From contig JANWZQ010000084.1 of assembly GCA_025054835.1 (NCBI GenBank), positions 1 through 54,440 of the forward strand: a stretch of 54,440 nucleotides of DNA. The letters run 5' to 3'. The notes below the pieces were generated by a model that saw nothing but the letters and a program-made list of their open reading frames with translations, was not told where the DNA came from and did no database searches. Origin of the DNA: Chthonomonadaceae bacterium (GTDB taxonomy: Bacteria; Armatimonadota; Chthonomonadetes; Chthonomonadales; Chthonomonadaceae). Shown piece after piece: positions 34,480 through 43,868 of the stretch. The translations under genes were made by a program, and so were the position numbers. Each line of letters begins with the position of its first letter. Position 1 is the first letter of the stretch.

Positions 34480-35261
34480 GCGATCTGTACATCTTTCGGA
34501 ACACGCTCCGGGAACTGAACCGACCCGGCAGGCTCTGGGTCAACCTGTTGCTGGTGCTGCTGCCTGCAGCACTGGCGCTGGCGGCGCGCGCGGCCGCCGG
34601 GAGCCGCTTCCGCCCGGAAACTGTGTACGGAAACGTGGCATCCTCGCTCATCTTCGGTTTTCTGCTGGTGATCCTGGCCGTGGTCAACGGCACGGGCGTT
34701 CTCTCCCAGGAGATCGAGCAGAAAACCATCACCTACCTGCTCACCCGCCCCGTGCCCCGATGGCGTCTGCTACTCCTGAAGTTTCTGGCCGCCTTCCTGA
34801 TGGTCACGGTGACCGTGTGCGCCTCCTGTCTGCTGGTAGCCCTTACCCTGTTCGGCGTCGGCCGGCTGTCCGGGGCACCGATAGGGCGCGATCTGCTGAT
34901 CCTGCCCGTAGGCGCGCTGGCCTACGGTGCCCTGTTTGTGCTCATGGCGACCCTGCTCCAGCGCCCTCTGATGTATGGCCTGCTGTTCGCATTCGGCTGG
35001 GAGAGCTGGGTGCCGAACCTGCCCGGCTACTTCCGCCGTGTCTCACTCATGACCTATCTGCGCGTCCTCGCGCCCCACTCCCGCGAAGAGCCGGAAACGC
35101 TGGATATCGCGCAGGTGGCCACCACCCTGCCGGGCACGCAGGACGGGATCCCCCACCAGATGGCCTGGAACGTGCTGATCGGCTTCAGCGTGCTCGCGCT
35201 GATGCTGGCCCTGTACACCTTCTCCGTGCGGGAATACGTGCCCCGGGATGAAACGGGATAA
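34476..35261 (+). CDS. ABC-2 type exporter permease 2
   Basis: 261 aa with about 6 hydrophobic helices. GTGVLSQEIEQKTITYLLTRPVPRW is the ABC-2 membrane-protein motif (GxxxxExExxTxxxLL-RPV) that contacts the ATPase. It overlaps ATPase 2 by 4 bp and ends the four-gene unit, converging with the GT39-like gene 27 bp away. Confidence 0.85.
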   Translation: MSDLYIFRNTLRELNRPGRLWVNLLLVLLPAALALAARAAAGSRFRPETVYGNVASSLIFGFLLVILAVVNGTGVLSQEIEQKTITYLLTRPVPRWRLLLLKFLAAFLMVTVTVCASCLLVALTLFGVGRLSGAPIGRDLLILPVGALAYGALFVLMATLLQRPLMYGLLFAFGWESWVPNLPGYFRRVSLMTYLRVLAPHSREEPETLDIAQVATTLPGTQDGIPHQMAWNVLIGFSVLALMLALYTFSVREYVPRDETG

Positions 35262-35288
35262 ACCTGGCGCACCGCGCGTGGCGCACGG

Positions 35289-36776
35289 TCACTGTTGCTC
35301 CGGAACCCGGTACACTGCTACCTCAAAACGCACCAGTGACGGGAATAATCGGATCCGGTTGGCCGGCGTGAGGATCTCCGGGTAGCGCTCACGCCACCAC
35401 GCCACGTTCTTCGCGCCGTTCAGGATCACCAGGGCGCGTGGCGCAAAACGCTCCACCGGTGCGGTGTCGTTGCATAACCCGGGCAGAACCGGAACAGCAT
35501 GCAGACGGTTGTTCATGCAGAGACCCGGCGCCGCGTCACCGAGTACCACACTGCCCGCTGGCAGCACTGTCGCCAGCCAGCGGTCCGCGTCCCGTTGTGT
35601 GTAGCGCAGGTGGCCCAGCCAGTCTGCGATCCACAGAGTGTTGATTACGGCCCATGTGCCCAGCAATATCCTTCCTGCCCGCAGGGGCCTCGTACCGGCA
35701 GCACCCGCGCAGGCCACTCGTTCCCATCCCAGCGCGGCCAGCGCAGCCAGCGCCGGATAGAACAGCACATAGTACCGGCTGGGCGCGTAGCTCGCCATCG
35801 CGAGAAGGACCAGAGGTAGCCCCAGCCACACATGCAGAAAGGTCACACAGGCGCGCCTCTCAGGATCACGGCCTTCCCTCAGACAGAACCAGATGGCCAG
35901 CCCCACCAGCACCGGAGAGTGACCGAGCAGATAGGGAAACAAACCGGGGCGCAGGCCGAACAGCGCCGTACCGAGATTGTTGCGCAGGTCCGTCAGGCTG
36001 TGCGGCAGGAGTTGCGCGTGCAGGTAGTAGCGGCCCATACGCTCGATCTCCACCCGATTCGGCCAGTAACAGCACATCCCGTACACCAGCAAACCAGCTC
36101 CCATTCCCAGAGAAGCCATCAGGAGCGCACGCCATGCGCGTAGCCGCCACAGGACGTAGAGCGGGATCGGCAGGGCGAACAGAGTCAGTGTGCGCGTTGC
36201 ATACGCCGCACAGAGCAGCAGTCCGCAGAGGAAAAACGCGCTTGAGGAAGAAACAGCCTCCGGGCCGGATGGTGTTCGCCGAAAGCCGCAGACGAAGGCT
36301 GAGAAGGCTGCAATCAGCAGCAGAGAGGCCGGCGTGTCCATCAATGCCATACGGTTGTACAGCAGATAGACGTGATCCAGTCCCAGAAACAATGCGCCCA
36401 CACCGGCCACGCGCGGCCCGAACGCTCGACGCAACGCGCCGTAGAACAGGCCCACAGCCAGGAGACTGGCCACCACGGAGATCATGCGCGCGGGCACAGC
36501 GCCCACACCGAACGCCCGGAACACGCCCACCTGTACCGCGTGCAGAAGGGGCATCAACAACGCGTTGTGGAAATCGTCGGTACGCTCCACGCCGTAGAGC
36601 ACGCGGCTGCGCGCGTTGTGAATGTAGAACCCCTCGTCGGTCAGCAGGCCGCTGCTCCACGAGAGCCGGGGATAGGCGTCGCTGTCCAGTGCAACCAGAC
36701 GAAGGCCGGCTATGGCCCCGACTGCACACAGCATGGCCCCTGTGCGCACCCATGCGCGTGCAGGGTCGGAGCGCAC
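35289..36776 (-). CDS. GT39/PMT-like membrane glycosyltransferase
   Basis: 495 aa with about 10-12 hydrophobic helices. The first periplasmic loop has TDEGFYIHNARSRVLYG, the Asp-Glu motif of polyprenyl-phosphate-sugar-dependent glycosyltransferases (PMT/ArnT). It would transfer a sugar from a lipid carrier to protein or lipid outside the membrane. The start is a GTG immediately after the lepB stop codon (no spacer), so translation is coupled to lepB. Acceptor unknown. Confidence 0.75.
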   Translation of the reverse strand: MRSDPARAWVRTGAMLCAVGAIAGLRLVALDSDAYPRLSWSSGLLTDEGFYIHNARSRVLYGVERTDDFHNALLMPLLHAVQVGVFRAFGVGAVPARMISVVASLLAVGLFYGALRRAFGPRVAGVGALFLGLDHVYLLYNRMALMDTPASLLLIAAFSAFVCGFRRTPSGPEAVSSSSAFFLCGLLLCAAYATRTLTLFALPIPLYVLWRLRAWRALLMASLGMGAGLLVYGMCCYWPNRVEIERMGRYYLHAQLLPHSLTDLRNNLGTALFGLRPGLFPYLLGHSPVLVGLAIWFCLREGRDPERRACVTFLHVWLGLPLVLLAMASYAPSRYYVLFYPALAALAALGWERVACAGAAGTRPLRAGRILLGTWAVINTLWIADWLGHLRYTQRDADRWLATVLPAGSVVLGDAAPGLCMNNRLHAVPVLPGLCNDTAPVERFAPRALVILNGAKNVAWWRERYPEILTPANRIRLFPSLVRFEVAVYRVPEQQ

Positions 36777-37445
36777 CTACTCCCCCCGGGCCGGAGCACG
36801 CTTCAGGCCGGAACGGCCATGATACAGCACAGCAATGTACTTGCCCAGAATGTTCTCGCGCCGTACAGCGCCCCAGAAACGGCTGTCATCGCTGTTCTGG
36901 CGGTTGTCACCCAGCACAAAGTACGCGTTCGGTGGAACCCGGTAGGGCTCTCCTTCAGCGTAAGGGAAGGGTCCCACGTCGCCCGGCGTGAACGGCTCGA
37001 TCGCGTACTCCTCGTTCAACTTCTGCCCGTTGATCATCACGTCGTTGCCCACCAGCTGCACGGTCTCCCCGGGCAGGCCTACAATCCGCTTGATGAGCAC
37101 CTCGGGCACCACATCGCCCTCCATCGCTTCCCCGCTATCGGCGGCGTAGCGCGCAGCCTGTTCCGCCTGCTCCTTCGTGAGACGAAAGAGAATGATGTCT
37201 CCACGTTGCGGTTTCCGCCCGAACGCGTAGGCCAGCCAGGAACGCATGGTCACGATATTATCGCCCGGTAGCAGGTTCGGCTCCATGGACTCGGAGGGAA
37301 TGTAGGCCACGCTGAACCCGGTCGCCATGAACAGCAGCGTCAGCAGAAAAGGCAGCGTCACCCACAGACGAAACTTGCGGCGAAAACGCTCGACCCGTTC
37401 ACGCCGTCCCTGCGCATCCTCGCGAACTGTACCTGTCATTGCCAC
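36777..37445 (-). CDS. lepB: Signal peptidase I (S26)
   Basis: 222 aa. One N-terminal membrane helix (LWVTLPFLLTLLFMATGFSV), box B with the catalytic Ser (YIPSESMEPNLLPGD), the Lys in VLIKRIVGLPGE and the downstream VLGDNRQNSDDSRFWG box are all present. It cleaves signal peptides of exported proteins at the membrane. It starts 36 bp after carA and may be transcribed with the pyr genes. Confidence 0.93.
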   Translation of the reverse strand: MAMTGTVREDAQGRRERVERFRRKFRLWVTLPFLLTLLFMATGFSVAYIPSESMEPNLLPGDNIVTMRSWLAYAFGRKPQRGDIILFRLTKEQAEQAARYAADSGEAMEGDVVPEVLIKRIVGLPGETVQLVGNDVMINGQKLNEEYAIEPFTPGDVGPFPYAEGEPYRVPPNAYFVLGDNRQNSDDSRFWGAVRRENILGKYIAVLYHGRSGLKRAPARGE

Positions 37446-37481
37446 CGTGCCTGAAATTCCCGCGCCGCTGTGGAACGGGCT

Positions 37482-38612
37482 CTATCGGCGCGCACGTTCC
37501 ATGTTCTGAACGAACTTCGAGAAGAAGTAGCGACTGTCTGTCGGACCCGGAGAGGCCTCCGGGTGGTACTGAATGGTGAAGATGGGCAGTTCCCGGTGCT
37601 GCAACCCCTCCACAGTGCCGTCGTTCAGGTTGATGTGCGCTACCTCCATACCATCGCGCAACCCGTCGGGATCTACCGCGTAACCATGGTTCTGAGAAGT
37701 GATGTAGACTCGCCCGGTCTCCAGATCCTTCACCGGGTGATTGCTCCCCCGGTGCCCGAACTTGAGTTTGTAGGTGCGAGCGCCAAAAGCGTAGCCAACG
37801 ATCTGATTGCCCAGACAGACCCCCATGATCGGCTTGTGCCCGACCAGCCGACGCACCGTGTCCACCACATAGCCCAGTTGCGACGGGTCACCCGGGCCGG
37901 GCGAGAGCATCACGCCATCCGGGTTATCCCGCAGGATTTCTGCCGCACTCACCGTGCAGGGATAAACCGTGGTCTCACATCCCAGAGCAGCCAGATTACG
38001 CAGGATGTTGTACTTGACGCCACAGTCGATCAACGCGACGCGGAAGCGCACATCCGGCGATCGGGGCACATCCTCCTGCTCCCCGACCGGGATCGGGGCA
38101 CGGGCTCCGGGCACCCACCGGTAGGGCGCTTCGGTCGTCACCCGGCGGGCAAAATCGATCCCCTCGTACCCCGGTAGAGTCCTCAGACGCGCCAGAGCCT
38201 GCTCCGGGGTCTCCTCTGTGGAGATCGTTCCCATCATCACGCCACGCACACGCAACCGGCGCGTCAGAGCCCGCGTGTCCACCCCCTTGATTCCCACGAC
38301 CTGACGCTCCTTGAGGAACTGATGCAGGCTCTGCAGGGCCCTCCAGTTGCTCGGCACATCGGCCGCCTCGCGCACAATGAACCCCTCCACCTGCACGCGG
38401 CAGGACTCAAAGTCGTCCGCGTTGATCCCGTAGTTGCCGACCAACGGGTAGGTGAGCGTGACAATCTGCCCGGCGTAGGACGGATCGGTCAGGATCTCCT
38501 GATAGCCGGTCATGCCGGTATTGAAAACCACTTCACCGCAGGCGTGGCCCGGCGCTCCCAGAGACTCCCCCTCAAAGACCGTTCCGTCTTCCAGTACCAG
38601 AATGGCTCTCAT
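37482..38612 (-). CDS. carA: Carbamoyl-phosphate synthase small (glutaminase) subunit
   Basis: 376 aa. It hydrolyses glutamine to feed ammonia to CarB for carbamoyl phosphate. MRAILVLEDGTVFEGESLG is a canonical N-terminus; NTGMTGYQEILTDPSY follows; the class I amidotransferase triad is in GVCLGNQ (Cys) and YHPEASPGP (His, Glu). The start at 38612 is set by this N-terminus; an open frame extends far upstream but belongs to no family. carB is not in the window. It follows the amidohydrolase by 14 bp in the pyr operon. Confidence 0.95.
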   Translation of the reverse strand: MRAILVLEDGTVFEGESLGAPGHACGEVVFNTGMTGYQEILTDPSYAGQIVTLTYPLVGNYGINADDFESCRVQVEGFIVREAADVPSNWRALQSLHQFLKERQVVGIKGVDTRALTRRLRVRGVMMGTISTEETPEQALARLRTLPGYEGIDFARRVTTEAPYRWVPGARAPIPVGEQEDVPRSPDVRFRVALIDCGVKYNILRNLAALGCETTVYPCTVSAAEILRDNPDGVMLSPGPGDPSQLGYVVDTVRRLVGHKPIMGVCLGNQIVGYAFGARTYKLKFGHRGSNHPVKDLETGRVYITSQNHGYAVDPDGLRDGMEVAHINLNDGTVEGLQHRELPIFTIQYHPEASPGPTDSRYFFSKFVQNMERARR

Positions 38613-38626
38613 TGGTTCTCCGTCGT

Positions 38627-40273
38627 CTACCCTTCCAGTTTCTCCGCACCGTACAGGCACGCTCCCCCCACAAAAGTCGCCTCCACCTGCAGGCGCTCCC
38701 ACTCCTCCAGAGGGGTGGTGAGCGGATCGGCAGAGAGCAGCACGCAATCGGCCCATTTCCCGGGAGCGAGCGTGCCCCGATCCCGCTCCACACGGGAAGC
38801 AAACGCCGGCGCCGCCGTGTACGCGTAGAGCGCAGCCTCCGCCGACAGTCGCTCCGACGGGTTCAGCACACGCCCTGCGAGAGTCCGGCGCTCCATGGCA
38901 GCACGCAAACCATCCAGAGGTGCGCCGGGCACCACCGGGTTGTCCGAGCTGAAAGCCTGTGCCACTCCCCGCGCATCCAGTGTGGCGTAGGGTGAAAGAC
39001 GATCGGCACGCTCCTCTCCCAGTGCCGTCACGTAGGCGTCGCCCAGACGCGCAAGGAATTCCGGTTGCCCGATAGCCCAGACGTTCTGACGACGCAGGCG
39101 CGCAATCAGGTCCGGATCCAGCAACATGCAGTGCTCGATGCGATGATCCGGTCGCTGGCGGGCATGTCGGCGCTGTGCCTCCGCGTAGCAATCGAGCACC
39201 AGGCGGATAGCCGCATCCCCGATGGCGTGTGTGGCGATCTGCCACCCTGCCTCATGCGCCAGAACAATGAGATGAAGCAACTCCTCCGGCGGATGCAGCA
39301 GAATGCCACGGTGATCGCCCGGCGGATCGTGAAACGGTTCCTTCAGATAGCAGGTGCGCGTGGTGATCGCCCCGTCGGCAAACAGCTTGGCCTGTCCCAC
39401 ATGCAGGCGATGTCCGTTGACCCCGTAGGTCTTCGGCTGCATCTCCTCCGGCCGGGGAGAGGCGCCCTCACCGGCCTGATGAACCACCGTGGCCCAGTGG
39501 ACCATCAGGTTGGTCCGCACCTGCAGCACGTTGCGCGCAACCGCCTGCGCGTACCACTCGATCTCCCCGGGCTCCGTGCAGGCGTCCGTTGCACTGGTAA
39601 TGCCCCGCTCCAGCAGATACCGGCTGGCCCGCCCCAACGCTTCGACCACCTCTTCTCGCGTGGGCTCCGGAACGATCCGCTCCAGGCGCTCCCAGCTGGC
39701 TGCCTCCAGCAGGAGACCGGTCGGCTCGCCCTGCGCATCCCGCACGATCTGCCCCCCGACCGGGTCCGGCGTGTCGCGCGTGTAGCCCAGCATCTGCAAC
39801 GCCCGGGTGTTGACCACCGCCGCATGCCCCGAGGTGTGCACTACCCGCACGGGCAACACAGTAGACACCCGGTCCAGATCATAGCGCGTCAGGTGCTGCC
39901 CGTCCGGCAGACGGTTCTGATCATAGCCCGTGCCCTGAATGCAGGGTATTCCCGGTTGCTCTTCCAGCCGACGGCGCAACCGCTGGATGATCTCCTCCCG
40001 ATCTCTCACCACCGACGGCGAGAGGTCCACATGCCCCAGGTTCACCCCGAGCCAGCGCAGGTGCATGTGGCAATCGAAGAAGCCCGGCAGCAACGTACGT
40101 CCGCGCAGAGCCACCCGGCACGTGCCGGCGGTCGCCAGATGACGGACCTCATCGTCACTGCCAGCTGCCAGCACACGGCCCTCCCTGCTGACGGCAATGG
40201 CCTGCACCTGCGGGCGCTCCGCATCCATCGTCAGCACGTTGCCCCCGGTGAGTATCAGCGCCGCGCTCTCCAT
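38627..40273 (-). CDS. Amidohydrolase (YtcJ-like) in the pyr operon
   Basis: 548 aa. Metal-dependent hydrolase of the amidohydrolase superfamily, YtcJ type: HMH metal pair in LPGFFDCHMHLRW, KLFADGAITT, a metal His in QIATHAIGDAAI, HRIEHCMLLD and the SSDNPVVPG Asp. It ends with the beta-sandwich motif GTLAPGKWADCVLLSADP. Start is ATG 40273 with GAAGGGAG 6 nt upstream; an earlier in-frame ATG at 40306 is weaker. It lies between pyrC and carA with small gaps, so it shares their PyrR control. The substrate is unknown. Confidence 0.87.
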   Translation of the reverse strand: MESAALILTGGNVLTMDAERPQVQAIAVSREGRVLAAGSDDEVRHLATAGTCRVALRGRTLLPGFFDCHMHLRWLGVNLGHVDLSPSVVRDREEIIQRLRRRLEEQPGIPCIQGTGYDQNRLPDGQHLTRYDLDRVSTVLPVRVVHTSGHAAVVNTRALQMLGYTRDTPDPVGGQIVRDAQGEPTGLLLEAASWERLERIVPEPTREEVVEALGRASRYLLERGITSATDACTEPGEIEWYAQAVARNVLQVRTNLMVHWATVVHQAGEGASPRPEEMQPKTYGVNGHRLHVGQAKLFADGAITTRTCYLKEPFHDPPGDHRGILLHPPEELLHLIVLAHEAGWQIATHAIGDAAIRLVLDCYAEAQRRHARQRPDHRIEHCMLLDPDLIARLRRQNVWAIGQPEFLARLGDAYVTALGEERADRLSPYATLDARGVAQAFSSDNPVVPGAPLDGLRAAMERRTLAGRVLNPSERLSAEAALYAYTAAPAFASRVERDRGTLAPGKWADCVLLSADPLTTPLEEWERLQVEATFVGGACLYGAEKLEG

Positions 40274-40323
40274 GCTCCCTTCGCCACTGGCCCCCACAGC
40301 TCTCACATCCGGTGTCCTGCCCT

Positions 40324-41616
40324 CTACTCTGGCCTCTCAACAGGCACTACCTGTCCGCCAAGCAGGGTGCATACCACCCTCCCCTGCAACTCCATCCCGT
40401 GAAAAGGCGTGTTCTTCGAACGGGATACCATCCGGTCTCGATCCACCTGCCAGACGGCGTCCAGATCCAGCACCGTGATGTCCGCCAGAGCCCCCGGCCG
40501 AAGCGTTCCAGCACCATCAGGCAGGCGCAACACGCGTGCGGGCGCCACGGTCATTCGTGCAATCGCCTCTGGAAGGGTCAGCAAGCCGGGCCGTACCAGC
40601 GTGGTGTACACCAGCGCAAAGGACGTCTCCAGACCGATGATCCCGAAGGGCGCGGCGTCAAATTCCACGCGCTTCTCGTGCTCCGCGTGCGGCGCATGAT
40701 CCGTCACGATGCAATCGATCGTACCATCAGCCAGCCCCTCCCGGATCGCCTGACAGTCCTCGGGAGTACGCAACGGCGGGTTCATCTTGGCGTCGGTGTT
40801 GTACCCCTGACAGGCCTCTTCGGTCAGTACCCAGTGATGCGGACAGGCCTCCCCGGTCACAGGAAGCCCTTGCTGTTTGGCCTGACGCAACAGCGCCACC
40901 GTGCCCGCCGTGGAGATGTGCAACAGATGCAAACGGCAACCGGTGCACCCGGCCATCAGGATGTTACGCGCGGCTGCAATGTCTTCCGCGACGCGTGGCA
41001 TGCCCGGCACGCCCATCACCGTTGCCGTGTACCCCTCATTCATCGCGCCCCGATGCGTGAGCGCTCTGTCTTCATTGTGCGTAAGCAGGGGCAGATCCAG
41101 CATGGCGCAGTACTCCATCACCCGGCGGAGCGTCTCGGCATTCTGTAATGGAAACGCATCATCCGAGATCGCAACCACACCCGCTGCTTTCAGTTCCGCC
41201 ATCTCGGTCAGCACGTCGCCCTGCATGTCCCGCGTTGCCGCACCGATGGGATGCACACGCGCCGCGCCCACCTGTGCGGCCCGCTCCAGCACAAAGCGTA
41301 CGGTGGCTGCGGTGTCAATCGCCGGACGGGTGTTGGGCATGCAGCAAACCCGGGTGAACCCGCCCGACGCCGCGGCGCGCGTGCCACTCTCAATGTCCTC
41401 CTTGTACTCGAACCCCGGCTCACGCAGGTGCACATGCATGTCGATCAGGCCCGGAGTCACCACCTTACCCCGCACGTCGATCCGCGCCGCATCACCGACC
41501 GCTTCGCCCGGCGCCACGATCCCTGCGATCCGGTCCCCCTCGATCACCACGTCCGCCGCACGATCCAGGTCCTGCGACGGATCAATCACCCGTCCCCCGG
41601 TCAAAACTTTTCTCAT
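40324..41616 (-). CDS. pyrC: Dihydroorotase
   Basis: 430 aa. It cyclises carbamoyl aspartate to dihydroorotate. Metal motif DMHVHLREPG, then EYKEDIESGTRAAASGGFT with the candidate carboxylated Lys/bridging residues, a substrate-loop MNPPLRT and the CIVTDHAPH Asp are canonical for the class I (pyrC) long form. Start ATG 41616 has AGGA upstream and gives MRKVLTGGRVIDPSQDLD; the 15-codon open extension is not conserved. Third gene in the operon, after pyrB. Confidence 0.95.
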   Translation of the reverse strand: MRKVLTGGRVIDPSQDLDRAADVVIEGDRIAGIVAPGEAVGDAARIDVRGKVVTPGLIDMHVHLREPGFEYKEDIESGTRAAASGGFTRVCCMPNTRPAIDTAATVRFVLERAAQVGAARVHPIGAATRDMQGDVLTEMAELKAAGVVAISDDAFPLQNAETLRRVMEYCAMLDLPLLTHNEDRALTHRGAMNEGYTATVMGVPGMPRVAEDIAAARNILMAGCTGCRLHLLHISTAGTVALLRQAKQQGLPVTGEACPHHWVLTEEACQGYNTDAKMNPPLRTPEDCQAIREGLADGTIDCIVTDHAPHAEHEKRVEFDAAPFGIIGLETSFALVYTTLVRPGLLTLPEAIARMTVAPARVLRLPDGAGTLRPGALADITVLDLDAVWQVDRDRMVSRSKNTPFHGMELQGRVVCTLLGGQVVPVERPE

Positions 41617-41665
41617 GGTTCCTCGCAACGTGTCTGCAGGCAACACTCCGGGCAACGGCACACGC

Positions 41666-42601
41666 TCAGTCCTGCCCGCTCATGCCCCCGCCACCCATCA
41701 GCAGATAGAGCACCGCCATACGCACCGCCACCCCGTTGGTCACCTGCTCCTCCACCGCGCTGCGCACCCCGCAGGCCCCATCGGCCACCTCATCACTGAT
41801 CTCTACCCCCCGGTTCATCGGACCCGGGTGCAGTACCAGCACATCCGGACGAGCTACCCGCAGGCTCTGTACCGAGATCCCGAACAATCGCGAATACTCC
41901 CGCAGGCTCGGCAACAACCCTTTCTCCATCCGCTCGGTCTGCAGGCGCAACACGTTCACCACGTCCACACCCTCCAGACCGGAACGCAGATCCGTGTACA
42001 CCTGCACCGGCAGACGATCCACGTCGGCAGGCAACAACGTGCGCGGCCCGACCAGCCGCACCCGGGCTCCCATGCGCGTCAACCCCCAGATGTTGGAACG
42101 CGCCACCCGACTGTGCGCGATGTCGCCCACAATCGCCACCTCCAGCCCCTGCAACTCCCCCTTGATCTGCCGGATGGTGAACAGATCCAGCAACCCCTGC
42201 GTCGGATGCTCATGCCGCCCGTCACCGGCATTGACCACCGGAATGCGCACCTGACTGGCAATGAAATGCGCCGCCCCCGAACTGGGATGACGCACCACCA
42301 GACAGTCCGCCTGCAACGCCTGCAGCGTGCGCACCGTGTCCTTGAGACTCTCCCCCTTGGCAACCGAGGACTGCGCCACCGCGATGTTGATCGCCTCGGC
42401 GCTCATGATCTTCGCCGCCATCTCGAAAGAAGTCCGCGTGCGCGTGGAATTCTCGTAGAAGCAGGTGACCATAGCGCGCCCCCGCAACGTCGGCACTTTC
42501 TTGACCGGACGTTGCAGGATCTCTTTCAACGCCGTCGCCGTGTCAAGAAGAAAACGAATGTCGCTTTCTGAGGTTTCACGCAACGTTAACAGGTGTCTCA
42601 T
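41666..42601 (-). CDS. pyrB: Aspartate carbamoyltransferase catalytic subunit
   Basis: 311 aa. It joins carbamoyl phosphate and aspartate in the first committed step of UMP synthesis. Carbamoyl-phosphate loop YENSTRTRTSFEMAAK, the QSSVAKGESLKDTV loop, HPSSGAA and GDGRHEHPTQ are intact. Start ATG 42601 has GAGG 5 nt upstream; a GTG at 42607 is possible. No regulatory pyrI is adjacent, as in Gram-positive-style systems with PyrR. Confidence 0.95.
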   Translation of the reverse strand: MRHLLTLRETSESDIRFLLDTATALKEILQRPVKKVPTLRGRAMVTCFYENSTRTRTSFEMAAKIMSAEAINIAVAQSSVAKGESLKDTVRTLQALQADCLVVRHPSSGAAHFIASQVRIPVVNAGDGRHEHPTQGLLDLFTIRQIKGELQGLEVAIVGDIAHSRVARSNIWGLTRMGARVRLVGPRTLLPADVDRLPVQVYTDLRSGLEGVDVVNVLRLQTERMEKGLLPSLREYSRLFGISVQSLRVARPDVLVLHPGPMNRGVEISDEVADGACGVRSAVEEQVTNGVAVRMAVLYLLMGGGGMSGQD

Positions 42602-42645
42602 GGCCACCTCGAAGCCCCAGCACCGCGCCCCCGCACTGCACCGGA

Positions 42646-43272
<627 letters not shown>

Positions 43273-43320
43273 TCAGAACAGGGCCCATTGTGTTTCTGGC
43301 CCACCTTCCGTTGTCTCGCC

Positions 43321-43350
43321 CCTTTCAGCCTCACAGGACCGCTTTAAAAG
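43321..43350 (-). promoter_or_regulatory. PyrR-binding RNA element in the pyr leader
   Basis: Minus-strand RNA reads TTTTAAAG, then GGTCCTGTGAGGCTG and AAAGG, matching the PyrR anti-antiterminator consensus (GTCC-x-GTGAGGCTG flanked by A-rich and AAGG segments). It lies between the promoter and the terminator, so PyrR-UMP binding would free the terminator and lower expression of pyrR-pyrB-pyrC-amidohydrolase-carA. Confidence 0.82.
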
Positions 43351-43373
43351 GGCGCACCCGATTTCCTCCGCGC

Positions 43374-43403
43374 AGTCTAACACATTTCCGCCGCCAATGT
43401 CAA
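43374..43403 (-). promoter_or_regulatory. pyr operon promoter
   Basis: TTGACA (43403-43398), 18-nt spacer, TAGACT (43379-43374) on the minus strand. The -35 overlaps the stop codon of the upstream DUF2237 gene. Predicted start near 43367, giving a leader of about 170 nt to pyrR. Confidence 0.65.
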
Positions 43404-43789
43404 CGGCCCGCTTCCTCCGCCGGCGTATCGAGCGCATGCCGCTTCAACGCCTCCAGATCAATCCACTCCAGCGTAATCTCATGCGTCGCCTCCAGCACCA
43501 CCGGTGGCGCCACACCGGCCTCGTACGCTTCCCTCCAGCGCAACGCGCACAGACACCAGCGATCCCCCGGACGCAAACCCGGGAAGTCATACTCCGGACG
43601 CGGCGTGATCAGATCGTTGCCCCGCTCCCTGGTGAACTGCAGAAACGCCTCGGTCATCTCCGCGCACACCACATGCACCCCGTAATCCCCGGCCCCCGTG
43701 TCACAGCACCCGTTCCGATAGAACCCGGTCATGGGCGCACGCGAACAGGTCTTCAAAGGACCACCCAGAACATTCCTTGCCTTCGACAT
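43400..43789 (-). CDS. DUF2237 family protein
   Basis: 129 aa, cytoplasmic. It carries the family pattern NVLGGPLKTCS, MTGFYRNGCCDTG, DYGVHVVCAEMTEAFLQF and GDRWCLCALRWREA, with several conserved Cys that may bind a metal. The ATG at 43789 has GGAGGAG 8 nt upstream; the longer open frame upstream lacks similarity. Its function is not established. Its last codons contain the pyr promoter -35. Confidence 0.85.
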   Translation of the reverse strand: MSKARNVLGGPLKTCSRAPMTGFYRNGCCDTGAGDYGVHVVCAEMTEAFLQFTRERGNDLITPRPEYDFPGLRPGDRWCLCALRWREAYEAGVAPPVVLEATHEITLEWIDLEALKRHALDTPAEEAGR

Positions 43790-43868
43790 CCGTTCTACTC
43801 CTCCACATCCATTGGAATGCACAACACCTGCATCTACCGTGATTACGCCTGCAGAATGCCCGCCAGGT

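Noticed and set aside
38613-39245. N-terminal extension of carA by 211 residues
   Set aside because: Not CarA-like, and it overlaps the amidohydrolase coding region; carA starts at 38612.
40901-42571. 556-aa plus-strand open frame
   Set aside because: Antisense to pyrC and pyrB.
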